A stretch of DNA of 64,000 nt from Kocuria rosea (GTDB lineage Bacteria; Actinomycetota; Actinomycetes; Actinomycetales; Micrococcaceae): the NCBI RefSeq assembly GCF_006094695.1, contig NZ_CP035103.1, positions 868,001-932,000 on the forward strand, written 5' to 3'. The notes below the pieces were generated by a model, which worked only from the letters and a program-made list of their open reading frames with translations, did no database searches and had not been told where the DNA came from. The stretch's first letter is position 1; each line of letters opens with the position of its first letter. Shown here piece by piece: positions 1 to 8,081 of this stretch. The translations under genes and the position numbers were made by a program.

Positions 1-220
1 GGACGTCGATCTCCAGGTAGTCGACGTCGGCGGCGCGGGCGTCCTTGAACGCGGGGACCGTGTTCTCGGGGGCGGTGCCGGCGGCGCCGCGGTGCCCGAC
101 GACGATCGGGTCCTCGGTGCCGGAGGGGGCGGCGGCGGCCGGCAGCGCCGAGCCGAGCACGGCCACGGCGGACAGGGCCGCGGCGGCGCCGCGCAGGGTG
201 CGGGGGGAACGGGTGGTCAT
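1..220 (-). CDS. Secreted glycerophosphodiester phosphodiesterase, N-terminal part
   Basis: The 73 visible residues begin with a typical export signal: Arg-rich start, then an Ala/Leu-rich hydrophobic stretch ending in ALPAAAA. They continue with IVVGHRGAAGTAPENTVPAF and YLEIDV. HRG, followed by a PENT motif and an acidic E-x-D, is the opening of the GDPD TIM barrel, where these residues bind metal and the phosphodiester. The enzyme would hydrolyse glycerophosphodiesters to glycerol-3-phosphate outside the cell. The gene runs off the left edge, so the catalytic core and length are not visible. It is divergent from the CorC-like gene. A second, cytoplasmic-looking GDPD lies at 44200. Confidence 0.85.
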   Translation of the reverse strand, partial: MTTRSPRTLRGAAAALSAVAVLGSALPAAAAPSGTEDPIVVGHRGAAGTAPENTVPAFKDARAADVDYLEIDV

Positions 221-337
221 GACGGTGCTCCTCGTGCCTGGGGGGACAGTGCCCCTCCACCGAAGCGGAGCGCGGAGACGAACCGGTCAACGCGACGTGA
301 CGAGCAGGTGATCTCCTGGCGTCCCGGAGGCGGCCGG

Positions 338-343
338 TACTGT
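338..343 (+). promoter_or_regulatory. -10 box TACTGT for a leaderless start at 351
   Basis: TACTGT is followed by 7 nt and then ATG at 351. This spacing puts the transcription start at or next to the start codon. No ribosome binding site is visible. The same arrangement recurs through the window. Confidence 0.5.
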
Positions 344-350
344 GGTCGCC

Positions 351-1691
351 ATGGACAACAGCACGATCGTGAACATCCTCCTGGTCCTGCTGTTCGTGGC
401 CGTCGGGGGCGTCTTCGCGGGCACCGAGATGGCGATCGTGAGCCTGCGGGAGAGCCAGGTCAAGCGGATCGAGCGCTCGGGCCGCAAGGGCGCCCGGACC
501 GCCGCCCTCGTCCGGGACCCCAACCTCTTCCTCTCGGCGGTGCAGATCGGCGTGACGGTGGCGGGGTTCTTCTCCTCGGCCTACGGCGCCTCGACGCTCG
601 CCCCGGACGTGGCCCCCGTCTTCGAGCGGGCCGGTCTGTCCACCGCGGCCGCGGAGACCTCCGCGCTGATCGGCATGACCCTGGTGATCGCGTACCTCTC
701 CCTCGTCCTCGGGGAGCTCGTGCCCAAGCGCCTGGCCATGCAGCGCTCCGTGGGCTTCACGAAGATCCTGGCCCCTCCGCTGAGCGTCTTCGCCACGCTC
801 ATGCGCCCCGTCATCTGGCTGCTGTCCGTGTCCACGAACCTCGTGGTCCGGCTGGTGGGCGGGGACCCGCACGCCGTCACCGAGGAGGTCTCGGCGGAGG
901 AGATCCGGGAGATGGTCGTGGACACCCGGGGCATCGGGGCCGTCTCGCGCTCGATCCTCACGGACGTCTTCGAGGCGGGCGAGCGCCGCCTCGCCGAGGT
1001 CATGCGCCCGCGCCCCGACGTCCACTTCCTGGACGGCACCCTGCCCGTCACGGAGGCCTACCGCACGGCCCTGGCCCTGCCGCACTCCCGCTACCCCGTG
1101 CTCGGCACGAGCGTGGACGACGTCCTGGGCTTCGTGCACATCCGCGACCTCGTGGTCGCGGACCAGGACGGCGACGGGGTCATCGAGGCCCCTCCGCGGA
1201 CCCTGCGGGACGTGGTGCGGCCCATCCCCTTCCTGCCGGAGACCAACCACGTGCTGCGCACCCTGCAGGCCATGCGCAAGGACGGGCACCACATCGCGCT
1301 GGTGGTCGACGAGTACGGCGGGACGGCGGGCATCGTGACCCTGGAGGACCTCGTGGAGGAGCTCGTGGGCGAGATCTACGACGAGTTCGACGCCGGGGTC
1401 CGGGAGCACGAGGACACGGTGCTGCGCGAGGGCGGGGCCGTGCTCGTGGACGGCGGGCTGATCATCCAGGAGGTCCCGGTGGAGGCGGGGCTCGTCATCC
1501 CCGAGGGCCACTACGAGACGGTCGGCGGGTTCGTGATGGACCGGCTGGGGCGGGTGGCGCGCCCGGCGGACGTCGTCGACGTGGACGGCTACCGGCTCGA
1601 GGTCCTGGCCGTGGACCGCAGCCGGGTGGAGCGGGTGCGGATCACCCGGCTGCGGCGGGACGCGGCGGAGGACGGCCGGTCCGGGGCCTGA
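351..1691 (+). CDS. CNNM/CorC (HlyC) family membrane protein with CBS pair
   Basis: The 446-residue protein has the usual order of the family. An N-terminal DUF21 transmembrane region (about 1-200) has four hydrophobic segments, starting with the typical FAGTEMAIVSL. A CBS pair (about 210-335) ends in the characteristic VVDEYGGTAGIVTLEDLVEE. A CorC/HlyC C-terminal domain follows (about 345-430). Family members act in divalent cation (Mg2+/Co2+) efflux or homeostasis, with nucleotide sensing by CBS; the substrate here is not shown. ATG at 351 is preferred over in-frame GTG at 342, because a TACTGT -10 box sits 7 nt before it and no ribosome binding site precedes either codon. The following gene is convergent. 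Confidence 0.9.
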   Translation: MDNSTIVNILLVLLFVAVGGVFAGTEMAIVSLRESQVKRIERSGRKGARTAALVRDPNLFLSAVQIGVTVAGFFSSAYGASTLAPDVAPVFERAGLSTAAAETSALIGMTLVIAYLSLVLGELVPKRLAMQRSVGFTKILAPPLSVFATLMRPVIWLLSVSTNLVVRLVGGDPHAVTEEVSAEEIREMVVDTRGIGAVSRSILTDVFEAGERRLAEVMRPRPDVHFLDGTLPVTEAYRTALALPHSRYPVLGTSVDDVLGFVHIRDLVVADQDGDGVIEAPPRTLRDVVRPIPFLPETNHVLRTLQAMRKDGHHIALVVDEYGGTAGIVTLEDLVEELVGEIYDEFDAGVREHEDTVLREGGAVLVDGGLIIQEVPVEAGLVIPEGHYETVGGFVMDRLGRVARPADVVDVDGYRLEVLAVDRSRVERVRITRLRRDAAEDGRSGA

Positions 1692-1697
1692 TCCGTC

Positions 1698-1719
1698 CCG
1701 GCGGGGCCCGTCCCGCCGG
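1698..1719. terminator. Short hairpin between convergent genes
   Basis: CCGGCGGG (1698-1705) pairs with CCCGCCGG (1712-1719) across a 6-nt loop. It lies between the stop codons of the CorC-like gene and the TPP enzyme. There is no U-tract. Confidence 0.4.
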
Positions 1720-1746
1720 CGGTGACCTCGTGGCGCGGGAGCCGGG

Positions 1747-3465
1747 TCAGTGGCCCCGGAAGGCCTCGGCCAGCCACCACGCCCCGCCGTCGGAGGCGAT
1801 CTTGGCGTCGATCACCAAGGGCCGGTCCCGGGGCCCGTCGAGCCAGGTGCGCACGGCGGCCAGGTCCTCGGCGGAGCGCACGACCACGCCGTCGGCGCCG
1901 AAGCCCCGGCCGATCGCGGCGATGTCGGCGTCCGGGAAGACCACCGTGTCCAGGGGCGCGTCCCCGTCACCGGCGAAGTGGTGCACCTCCGCGCCGTACG
2001 CGGCGTCGTCGTAGACCACGCACACCAGCGGCAGGCCCAGCCGGACGGCGGTCTCGAGCTCGGCGATCCCCATGAGGAAACCGCCGTCCCCCGTGCCGAG
2101 CACCGGCAGCCGGTGCGGCTGCGCCAGCGCGGCGCCGATGGCCGTGGCCAGGCCCAGGCCCACGGACTGGAAGGCCTGGGTGAAGCAGAACCCGCGCTCG
2201 TCCGGCACGGAGAGGTACTGGCTGGGGTAGCCCATGAAGTTGCCGCTGTCGACGGCCACGACCCGCTCGGCCGGCAGCATCGCGTCCAGCTCGCGGGACA
2301 GCACCCGCGGGTCGATCCGCTCCGCCGTGGAAAGGTCCTCGAACGCGACGTCCCGCCACCGGGCCTCCCGGGCGATCCGCGCGGCCAGCTCGGGCGTGCG
2401 CCAGGACGACGACGCCGGGGCGGCGGCTCCCGGCCCGGCGGCGCCCTCTCCTGCGGTGCCGCCCGTCCGCAGGACGTCGTGCTCCAGCGCGGCGAGGACG
2501 TCCCGGGCGGTGAGCGCGCAGTCGCCCACGACCCCGAGGTCCAGCGGCCGGTCCACCGGCCGGTGCGCGCCCAGGGCGGACTCCTCGAGGTCCACCTGCA
2601 CCACCGCGGCCTCGGGGCCCAGGAGGCGCCCGTGCCGGGTGGTCCACATGGTCAGGGCGCAGCCCCACGCCACCACGAGGTCGGCCGCCCCGATCAGCTC
2701 CGCGGTCGCCGGGGAGGAGAAGCCCCCGGAGATGCCGAGGTCGAAGTCCTCGCCGGCGAACAGGCCCTTGGCCACCGCCGACGTCGCCAGCAGCGCCCCC
2801 GAGCGCTCGGCGAGGGCGGTCAGCTCGGCGCGGGCCCCCCGGGCGCCGCGTCCCGCCACGAACACCGGCCGGCGCGCGGCGGCCAGCATCCCCGCCAGGC
2901 GTTCGGCGGTGTCCTCGTCCGGGCGTACGCGCGGCGCGGGCGGGAGCGCGGGCACCACGGCGCCCTCGGGGGCGGGGGACGCCTGGACGTCGAGCGGGAC
3001 GCTGAGCACCACGGTGCGGCGGTCGTTGCGGGCGCGCCGGACGGCCCGGGCGACGTCGGCCGCGGCGCTCGCGGGGGAGTGCACCCGCTCGGCCACCGCC
3101 CCCACCGCCCGGGCGAGGGCGTCCTGGTCGATCCGGAAGTTGGAGTGCACGGCCGCGGCCTGGGTGTCGGCGGTGAGCACGATCAGCGGGGTGCGGGACT
3201 TCGCGGCCTCGCCGATGCCGGTGGTCGCGTTGGTCAGCCCGCAGCCCTGGTGCGTGGTGACCACGGCGACGCGCCCGCTGGTGCGGGCCCAGGCGTCGGC
3301 CATGGTCGCGGCGCCGTTCTCGTGCCGGGCGGCCGTGAAGGGCACGCCCGCCGCGATGAGCGCGTTGGTGAGGTGGAAGTTCCCGCTGCCCACCACGCCG
3401 AACGCGTGCCCCACGCCCAGCTCCGCGAGCGCACGGCCCACGAGCTGGGCGACCGTGCCGGTCAC
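1747..3465 (-). CDS. Thiamine-pyrophosphate-dependent enzyme (acetolactate-synthase/decarboxylase family)
   Basis: The 572-residue protein has the three-domain TPP layout. The N-terminal Pyr domain has the catalytic-type glutamate in AARHENGAATMADAWAR (about residue 50). A central Rossmann-like domain follows. The C-terminal PP domain has the metal/TPP motif GDGGFLMG...VVYDDAAYG. These enzymes cleave or ligate 2-oxo acids. The exact substrate cannot be read; it may be a decarboxylase or lyase rather than anabolic acetolactate synthase, since no small subunit or ilvC is nearby. GTG at 3465 overlaps the TGA of the upstream cyclase gene by 4 nt (GTGA), so the two are translationally coupled. The divergent QsuD-like dehydrogenase suggests hydroaromatic or aromatic acid catabolism (inference). 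Confidence 0.8.
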   Translation of the reverse strand: MTGTVAQLVGRALAELGVGHAFGVVGSGNFHLTNALIAAGVPFTAARHENGAATMADAWARTSGRVAVVTTHQGCGLTNATTGIGEAAKSRTPLIVLTADTQAAAVHSNFRIDQDALARAVGAVAERVHSPASAAADVARAVRRARNDRRTVVLSVPLDVQASPAPEGAVVPALPPAPRVRPDEDTAERLAGMLAAARRPVFVAGRGARGARAELTALAERSGALLATSAVAKGLFAGEDFDLGISGGFSSPATAELIGAADLVVAWGCALTMWTTRHGRLLGPEAAVVQVDLEESALGAHRPVDRPLDLGVVGDCALTARDVLAALEHDVLRTGGTAGEGAAGPGAAAPASSSWRTPELAARIAREARWRDVAFEDLSTAERIDPRVLSRELDAMLPAERVVAVDSGNFMGYPSQYLSVPDERGFCFTQAFQSVGLGLATAIGAALAQPHRLPVLGTGDGGFLMGIAELETAVRLGLPLVCVVYDDAAYGAEVHHFAGDGDAPLDTVVFPDADIAAIGRGFGADGVVVRSAEDLAAVRTWLDGPRDRPLVIDAKIASDGGAWWLAEAFRGH

Positions 3466-4244
3466 GCCCCGGCCCGCTCGACGAGGGCGAGCACCCGGGC
3501 GGGGCTGCCCGTGCCGCCCACGACCGGCAGGGGCGCGACCACGAGCTGCGCCCCGAGGACCGGCAGCCGGTCGAGGCGGCGCAGGGAGGTCAGCCCGTAC
3601 TTGTCGTGGCCCAGCAGGTGGTGGTGGGCGGGGAAGGGCGGGTCGAAGCCGCCGGCGATGCCCGCGTCGATGCCGACGGTCTCCACGCCGAAACCGCTCA
3701 CGTGCGGGTGGGCGGCGAGCCACTCGGCGGCGGCCACCGACGGCCCCGGGGCGTGCAGGCCGTCCGCGTCGGCGTTGAGGAAGCGCTCGGGGTCGTCCGC
3801 GCGGGCGGACCAGCCGGTGCGCAGGAGCACCCAGCAGTTCTCGGGGAAGCGCCCGTGCTCGGCCTCCCACCGCTCGAGGTGCTCGGGCTCCAGCAGGGCG
3901 TCCGCGTCCGCCTCCGCCTCGGCGGTGAGGTCCAGGACGGCGGCCGGCCCGACGAGCCGCGCCGGTTCGATCCGGTCCACCGACCTCCCGTCCCGGCCGG
4001 TGATCCAGTGCACGGGCGCGTCCAGGTGCGTGCCGGCGTGCTCGCCCAGGGTCAGGTCGTTCCACGCCCAGCCGGGCCCGGCCTCGTCGTAGGCGCTCAC
4101 CGGGGTCATGGACAGGCCCACCGTGTTGGCGAACGGTTCCGGCAGCCGCAGGATCGGGGTGTCCCGGTCCAGGGGGGTGGTCAGGTCCACGATCTCCACG
4201 GTCCCGGCGGCCAGCGCCGCCCCCAGTTCGCCCAGCACGCTCAT
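3462..4244 (-). CDS. Cyclase-family metal hydrolase (kynurenine formamidase-like)
   Basis: This 260-residue protein belongs to the cyclase family. It has the metal-binding signature HAGTHLDAPVHW (about residue 62), with the His, Thr, His and Asp positions expected for H-x-G-T-H-x-D-x-P-x-H. Further metal-site and fold residues appear in the downstream FGVETVGID and HHHLLGHDKYGL stretches. Members hydrolyse formamides (kynurenine formamidase), isatin or cyclic intermediates. It is the first gene of a two-gene unit with the TPP enzyme. ATG at 4244 has a GGAGG ribosome binding site 8 nt upstream. An in-frame ATG at 4292 lacks one and would add an Arg-rich tail. The substrate is unknown. Confidence 0.82.
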   Translation of the reverse strand: MSVLGELGAALAAGTVEIVDLTTPLDRDTPILRLPEPFANTVGLSMTPVSAYDEAGPGWAWNDLTLGEHAGTHLDAPVHWITGRDGRSVDRIEPARLVGPAAVLDLTAEAEADADALLEPEHLERWEAEHGRFPENCWVLLRTGWSARADDPERFLNADADGLHAPGPSVAAAEWLAAHPHVSGFGVETVGIDAGIAGGFDPPFPAHHHLLGHDKYGLTSLRRLDRLPVLGAQLVVAPLPVVGGTGSPARVLALVERAGA

Positions 4245-4350
4245 GACGTCACCCTCCGCAGTTCGTGGGCCCCGTCGGCGGGGCCGTGGCACTTGCCTCG
4301 CCGCCCATTGTGCCCCGGCGCGGGCCCGGCGTCCCCGCGGTGGGAATCAC

Positions 4351-4382
4351 TTCCACACTGTGGCATCCGTGTTCACACAGTG
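4351..4382. promoter_or_regulatory. Repeated operator-like motif in the cyclase/dehydrogenase divergent promoter
   Basis: TTCCACACTGTG (4351-4362) and TTCACACAGTG (4372-4382) are near-identical direct copies about 20 bp apart. The first contains the inverted repeat CCACA-C-TGTGG, the second TCAC-ACA-GTGA. They lie mid-way in the 285-bp divergent intergenic region. A -10-like TACTGT (4416-4421) follows on the dehydrogenase side. No regulator gene is adjacent. The role as an operator is inferred. Confidence 0.4.
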
Positions 4383-4529
4383 AGTGCAAAGCGGGTCCTG
4401 CACGTCCTCCCGGTGTACTGTGATGGGCGTCCCAACGGCTCGCGATGCCCTCCGCGCCACCGGCACCGGTGCCGCGCCGAGAGCGGTCTGCGCGGCCGCG
4501 TCCTGACCGCACCCCGCAAGGAGCCCACC

Positions 4530-5405
4530 ATGAGCACCACCTCCGAGTCCTACCTCGTGGGCCTGATCGGCGACGGGATCACCCGCAGCCTCACCCCGCC
4601 GATGCACGAGACCGAGGCGCGGAACCACGGGCTGCACTACCTGTACCGTCCGGTGGACCTCGAGGTGATCGGCCGCCCGGGCGAGGACGTGGGGGAGCTG
4701 CTGCGGGCCGGGCGGGACCTCGGGTTCAACGCCTTCAACATCACGCACCCGTGCAAGCAGCTGGTCCTGGACCACCTCGACGAGGTCGCCCCGGAGGCGG
4801 CCGCGCTGAGGGCCGTCAACACGGTGGTGATCCGCGACGGCCGGTTCGTCGGCCACAACACCGACGTGTCCGGTTTCGCCGCGGGGTTCCGGGCCGTGCT
4901 CCCCGGCGCGGCCAAGGACCGCGTGGTCCAGGTCGGCACCGGCGGCGCCGGCTCCGCCGTGGCCTCCGCGCTGCTGAGCGCCGGCGTGCAGACCCTGCAC
5001 CTGTTCGACGTGGACCCCGCCCGGGCGGGCGAGCGGGCCGCCGCCATGGCCGAGCTCTTCCCCGGGCAGCAGGTCGCGGCCGCCACCGCCGAGACGCTGC
5101 CGGAGCTGGTGCGCGCGGCCGACGGGCTGGTCAACGCCACCCCGGTGGGCATGCACCACCACCCCGGCACCCCCGTGGACCCCGGCCTGCTGGAGGCCCG
5201 GCAGTGGGTGGCCGACGTGGTCTACCTGCCGGTGGAGACCGAGCTCGTCGCCGCGGCCCGGGCCCGGGGGTGCCAGGTGCTTGACGGCGGCCACATGGCG
5301 GTCGGCCAGGCGGTGGACGCGTTCCGGCTCATCACCGGCGTGGAGCCCGACCGGGCCCGGATGCGCGCCCACTTCCTCGATCTCATCGCGGCCCAGCGGG
5401 GCTGA
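4530..5405 (+). CDS. aroE: Shikimate/quinate dehydrogenase, QsuD-like
   Basis: This 291-residue NAD(P)-dependent dehydrogenase has the substrate-site stretch ITRSLTPPMHETEARNHG (about 17-34), catalytic Lys in FNITHPCKQ (about residue 75), GHNTDVSGF, the cofactor loop VVQVGTGGAGSAV, NATPVGM and the C-terminal QAVDAFRLITG. Order and wording resemble Corynebacterium QsuD, a catabolic quinate/shikimate dehydrogenase, more than biosynthetic AroE (family knowledge recalled, not computed). The residue before KQ is Cys where many members have Tyr or Phe. A purine-rich AAGGAG site precedes the ATG. It is divergent from the cyclase/TPP pair; shared regulation is likely. Confidence 0.85.
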   Translation: MSTTSESYLVGLIGDGITRSLTPPMHETEARNHGLHYLYRPVDLEVIGRPGEDVGELLRAGRDLGFNAFNITHPCKQLVLDHLDEVAPEAAALRAVNTVVIRDGRFVGHNTDVSGFAAGFRAVLPGAAKDRVVQVGTGGAGSAVASALLSAGVQTLHLFDVDPARAGERAAAMAELFPGQQVAAATAETLPELVRAADGLVNATPVGMHHHPGTPVDPGLLEARQWVADVVYLPVETELVAAARARGCQVLDGGHMAVGQAVDAFRLITGVEPDRARMRAHFLDLIAAQRG

Positions 5406-5451
5406 GCCCGGGCTCCCGTCCCGGCCGCCGCGGGCCGGCGCCCCCGGGCTC
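5404..5451. terminator. Composite hairpin between convergent genes
   Basis: GAGCCCGGG (5404-5412) pairs with CCCGGGCTC (5443-5451). An inner stem CCGGCC/GGCCGG (5421-5426/5433-5438) sits inside. It separates the dehydrogenase from the convergent acetyltransferase gene. No U-tract. Confidence 0.4.
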
Positions 5452-5468
5452 CGGCCCGGGTGACGGGC

Positions 5469-5816
5469 TCACTGCTGCTCGTGCCGCGGGACGGCGGCGA
5501 GGTGCTCGGGCCGCACGGCCACGGCGTACTGCTGGTGGTCGGGGTGGCTGTGCAGCCACTTCTTGATGTAGGGGCACACCGGGACGACCGTCAGCCCGGC
5601 CCCGGCGGTGTCGTCCAGGGCTTCCCGGGCCAGTCTCGAGGCCAGGCCCTGCCCGCTGTAGGCGTCGTCCACGGTGGTGTGGTAGAAGATCCGCTGCGGC
5701 CCGCCGGGGCCCTCGAAGGGCACCCAGTGGGCCGAGCCGATGACGGTCTCCCCGTCGAGGAGCTCGTAGCGCTGCCGGCCGGGGTTGTTCCGCACCGTGA
5801 CGGCGGAGGTGTCCAT
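5469..5816 (-). CDS. Small GNAT-like N-acetyltransferase (YjdJ type)
   Basis: The 115-residue single-domain protein has the acetyl-CoA loop region DAYSGQGLASRLAREALDD and the family's C-terminal signature VVPVCPYIKKWLHSHPDH. This is the compact YjdJ/CG-type acetyltransferase domain, about 90-110 residues. Substrates of this group are mostly unknown. The start at 5816 has an AGGAG-type site 7 nt upstream. It lies 22 nt after the pirin gene on the same strand, so it may be the last gene of the AhpD-like/pirin unit. Confidence 0.8.
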   Translation of the reverse strand: MDTSAVTVRNNPGRQRYELLDGETVIGSAHWVPFEGPGGPQRIFYHTTVDDAYSGQGLASRLAREALDDTAGAGLTVVPVCPYIKKWLHSHPDHQQYAVAVRPEHLAAVPRHEQQ

Positions 5817-5838
5817 GGTGGTCTCCTGGGGGACGGGC

Positions 5839-6849
5839 TCAGCCGCGGGGCCGCAGCTGGACGGTGGGCAGCGGCGGCGCCGGCAGCGGGGCGGGCTGCT
5901 CCGCCGGGTAGGGGCCGAAGCGCGGGTACGGCGCCCCGTCCTCGTAGCTGCCGGAGGCCGGCGCGGGGGCCGGTTCGGCGTCGATCTCCGACTGCCAGGC
6001 GGCGCGGTGGGCGACGACCTCCTCGTGGCTGCGGCCGACGAAGTTCCACCACATCACGATCTGCTCGCCCAGCGGCTCGCCGCCGATGAGCAGCAGCCGG
6101 ACCGGGCTCAGGCCGGCCTCCAGCACCACGGGACCCTGCCCGACCGGGAGGTAGGCGAGGTGGTCCACCGGCACGGGGGCGCCGTTGAGCGCCAGGTCGC
6201 CGGTGTCGAGCAGCACGCCGTGCTCGAGGGCCGGGTCCAGCTCCAGCTCCAGCCGGGCGCCGGGCCGCAGGGTGGCCTCGGCGGCCAGCAGCGGCGGGGT
6301 GAAGGTGTCCACCGGGGAGGTGCTGCCGGCCAGGGAGCCGAGGAAGACGCGCAGCTCCGTGCCCTCCCCGACCACCGGCTCGGGGGCGTGGTGCTCGAAG
6401 GTGGGTGCCATGTGGCGGGTCGCCTCCGGCAGGGCGTACCAGAGCTGGACCCCGTGCAGCAGCGTGGTGCCGGGGGTGGAGAACTCCTGGTGGGAGATCC
6501 CCCGTCCGGCGACCATCAGGTTGACCTCACCGGGCCGGACGATCGCGTCGTAGCCGGCCGAGTCCCGGTGGGCGATCCCGCCGGTGAACAGCAGGCTCAC
6601 GGTGGCCAGGCCGGTGTGCGGGTGCCGTGCCACCCGCATGCCCCCGGACTCCGAGACCAGGTCGGGGCCGTAGTGGTCGACGAAGCACCACGCCCCGATG
6701 AGACTGCGCTGCCGCTGGGGCAGGGTGCGGCGCACGGTCATCGCGCGGGGCCCGCCCAGGGGCACCTCGCGCGGGGCCAGCAGCTGCGCGCCGGCCCCGA
6801 CGGCCTCGGAGCACAGCAGCTCCTGCGGGTCCACGTCCAGGTTGGTCAC
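5839..6849 (-). CDS. Pirin family protein
   Basis: The 336-residue bicupin has the pirin N-terminal cupin with metal-site text FVDHYGP and RVARHPHTGLATVSLLF (His positions about 59 and 77-79), then HRDSAGYDAIVRPGEVNLMVAGRGI and HGVQLWYALPE. A second cupin contains LLLIGGEPLGEQIVMWWNFVG. A Pro/Ala-rich tail of about 50 residues ends the protein. Pirins bind Fe and some have quercetinase-like or redox-signalling roles; no specific role is shown here. GTG at 6849 overlaps the TGA of the upstream AhpD-like gene (GTGA, 6846-6849), which supports translational coupling and a redox-related pair. Confidence 0.9.
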   Translation of the reverse strand: MTNLDVDPQELLCSEAVGAGAQLLAPREVPLGGPRAMTVRRTLPQRQRSLIGAWCFVDHYGPDLVSESGGMRVARHPHTGLATVSLLFTGGIAHRDSAGYDAIVRPGEVNLMVAGRGISHQEFSTPGTTLLHGVQLWYALPEATRHMAPTFEHHAPEPVVGEGTELRVFLGSLAGSTSPVDTFTPPLLAAEATLRPGARLELELDPALEHGVLLDTGDLALNGAPVPVDHLAYLPVGQGPVVLEAGLSPVRLLLIGGEPLGEQIVMWWNFVGRSHEEVVAHRAAWQSEIDAEPAPAPASGSYEDGAPYPRFGPYPAEQPAPLPAPPLPTVQLRPRG

Positions 6850-7406
6850 GCCGTGCCCCCCGCGACGGTCGACGGGGTGCGCGGGGCGTCCGGTGCCGGC
6901 TCCTCCGCGGCCCGTTCTCCCGGGGGATGCCCCTCCGACGCGGCCGCACGGGGGCGGACCCGGTGGCGGGAGAGGACGGAGACCCGGTTGAAGGCGTTGA
7001 TCGCCACCGCCGTCCACTGCAGCGCCGAGTACTGCTCGTCGGTCAGCTCCGCCCGGGCCACCGCCAGCTCCGCCAGCCGGGTCTCCTCGTCGGGCAGCAG
7101 GGCCACGGACTCCCCGATGGCCAGCGCGGCCCGCTCCAGGTCGTCGAAGAGCTCCGTCTCGCGCCAGGCGGGGAGCACCGCCAGCTTCTGCGCGCTCACT
7201 CCGGCCTCCACGGCGTAGCCGGTGTGCAGGTCGAGGCAGTAGGCACACCCGTTGAGCTGGGAGACCCTGATGTTGAGCAGCTCCACGAGCGCCCGGGACA
7301 GCCCGGCGTCCTCGGCCGCGGCGGCGACCTTGCGCGCCAGGCCGTTGAGCGCCCGCCAGCTGCCGGGATCCGCCTTGTCGAGGTAGAAGTGGTCGCCGGC
7401 GCTCAT
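6846..7406 (-). CDS. Carboxymuconolactone decarboxylase/AhpD-like protein
   Basis: The 186-residue protein carries the AhpD-type active site LNGCAYCLDLHTGYAVEAG, with the C-x-x-C and downstream His expected of peroxidase-type members. The central all-helical domain matches a CMD fold of about 140 residues. It is followed by a Pro/Ala-rich tail that is probably disordered. The likely role is thiol-dependent peroxide or organic hydroperoxide detoxification. The start at 7406 has a GAGGAG site. It is the first gene of a unit with pirin and perhaps the GNAT gene. Confidence 0.88.
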   Translation of the reverse strand: MSAGDHFYLDKADPGSWRALNGLARKVAAAAEDAGLSRALVELLNIRVSQLNGCAYCLDLHTGYAVEAGVSAQKLAVLPAWRETELFDDLERAALAIGESVALLPDEETRLAELAVARAELTDEQYSALQWTAVAINAFNRVSVLSRHRVRPRAAASEGHPPGERAAEEPAPDAPRTPSTVAGGTA

Positions 7407-7640
7407 GGGGTCTCCTCGGGGTCGTCGCGGCGCCGCCGGGCGGCACCGCCGTGCGTCCAGCGAATACCCCCCGGCGGTGCCCCGTCAAGGGCGGCGCCGC
7501 GGGGCCCTGTCGGCCGGCCCGCGGACATTGGGGCACGAAAAAATGCGCTATCCATCGCCCCTCGTGAGGCGCATCCTGGAAGAGCTTGTTCAGGCCGGGG
7601 CAGCAGGCTCCCGCCCGGAGATCCTCCCGGAGGAGAAGTC

Positions 7641-7937
7641 ATGGCCACCACCGAGTTCGTTCCCGTCTCCGACTGCACCGTGGGGCAGTGCTCGTTCAAC
7701 CACGACCACGAGTGCACGGCCCACGCGATCACCGTGACCGGGTCCTCCGGCCACGCGCACTGCGGCACGTTCATCTCGCTGGGCCCCGACGGCGGCCTGC
7801 CCACCGTCCACGCCGAGGTCGGTGCCTGCCAGCGCGGCGAGTGCGTGCACAACGAGCACCTCATGTGCACGGCCCACGACGTGAAGATCGGCGCCGGCGC
7901 CGACGAGGCCGACTGCCTGACCTACCAGGCCGCCTGA
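7641..7937 (+). CDS. Tandem DUF1540 cysteine-rich protein
   Basis: This 98-residue protein consists of two DUF1540-type units. Cysteines at 12, 17, 25 and 41 are repeated at 63, 68, 76 and 92 with exactly the same spacing (x4, x7, x15), and both halves contain E-C/M-C-TAH-type text (HECTAHAI, LMCTAHDV). Four Cys plus His per unit suggest metal (zinc or iron) binding; no function is established for the family. A strong GGAGGAGAAG ribosome site precedes ATG 7641. It is monocistronic, with a strong hairpin terminator just after it. Confidence 0.85.
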   Translation: MATTEFVPVSDCTVGQCSFNHDHECTAHAITVTGSSGHAHCGTFISLGPDGGLPTVHAEVGACQRGECVHNEHLMCTAHDVKIGAGADEADCLTYQAA

Positions 7938-7950
7938 GGACCGTCGGCAG

Positions 7951-7992
7951 CCCCGGCCCCGGGCACCTGACCGGGGCCGGGGTTTCTGTCTG
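7951..7992 (+). terminator. Intrinsic terminator after the DUF1540 gene
   Basis: A 12-bp perfect stem (7951-7962 with 7971-7982, CCCCGGCCCCGG / CCGGGGCCGGGG) closes an 8-nt loop. It is followed by a T-rich GTTTCTGTCTGT stretch, the most canonical terminator in this window. Confidence 0.75.
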
Positions 7993-8081
7993 TCCCGGGG
8001 GCGGACGTGCCAGCGCGCCCGGGCCGCGGGACAATGGAGGGGCCCGCGCAGCAGCACGGGGCGACGAGAGGACGGTGCGCC

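Noticed and set aside
4423..4506. Short 27-codon frame in the leader of the QsuD-like gene
   Set aside because: The ATG is only 1 nt from the -10-like TACTGT, there is no ribosome site, and the peptide has no leader-like codon run.
8034..8081. Upstream start for the four-helix membrane protein
   Set aside because: No -10 box at leaderless spacing and no ribosome site. ATG 8082 has GAGAGGA.
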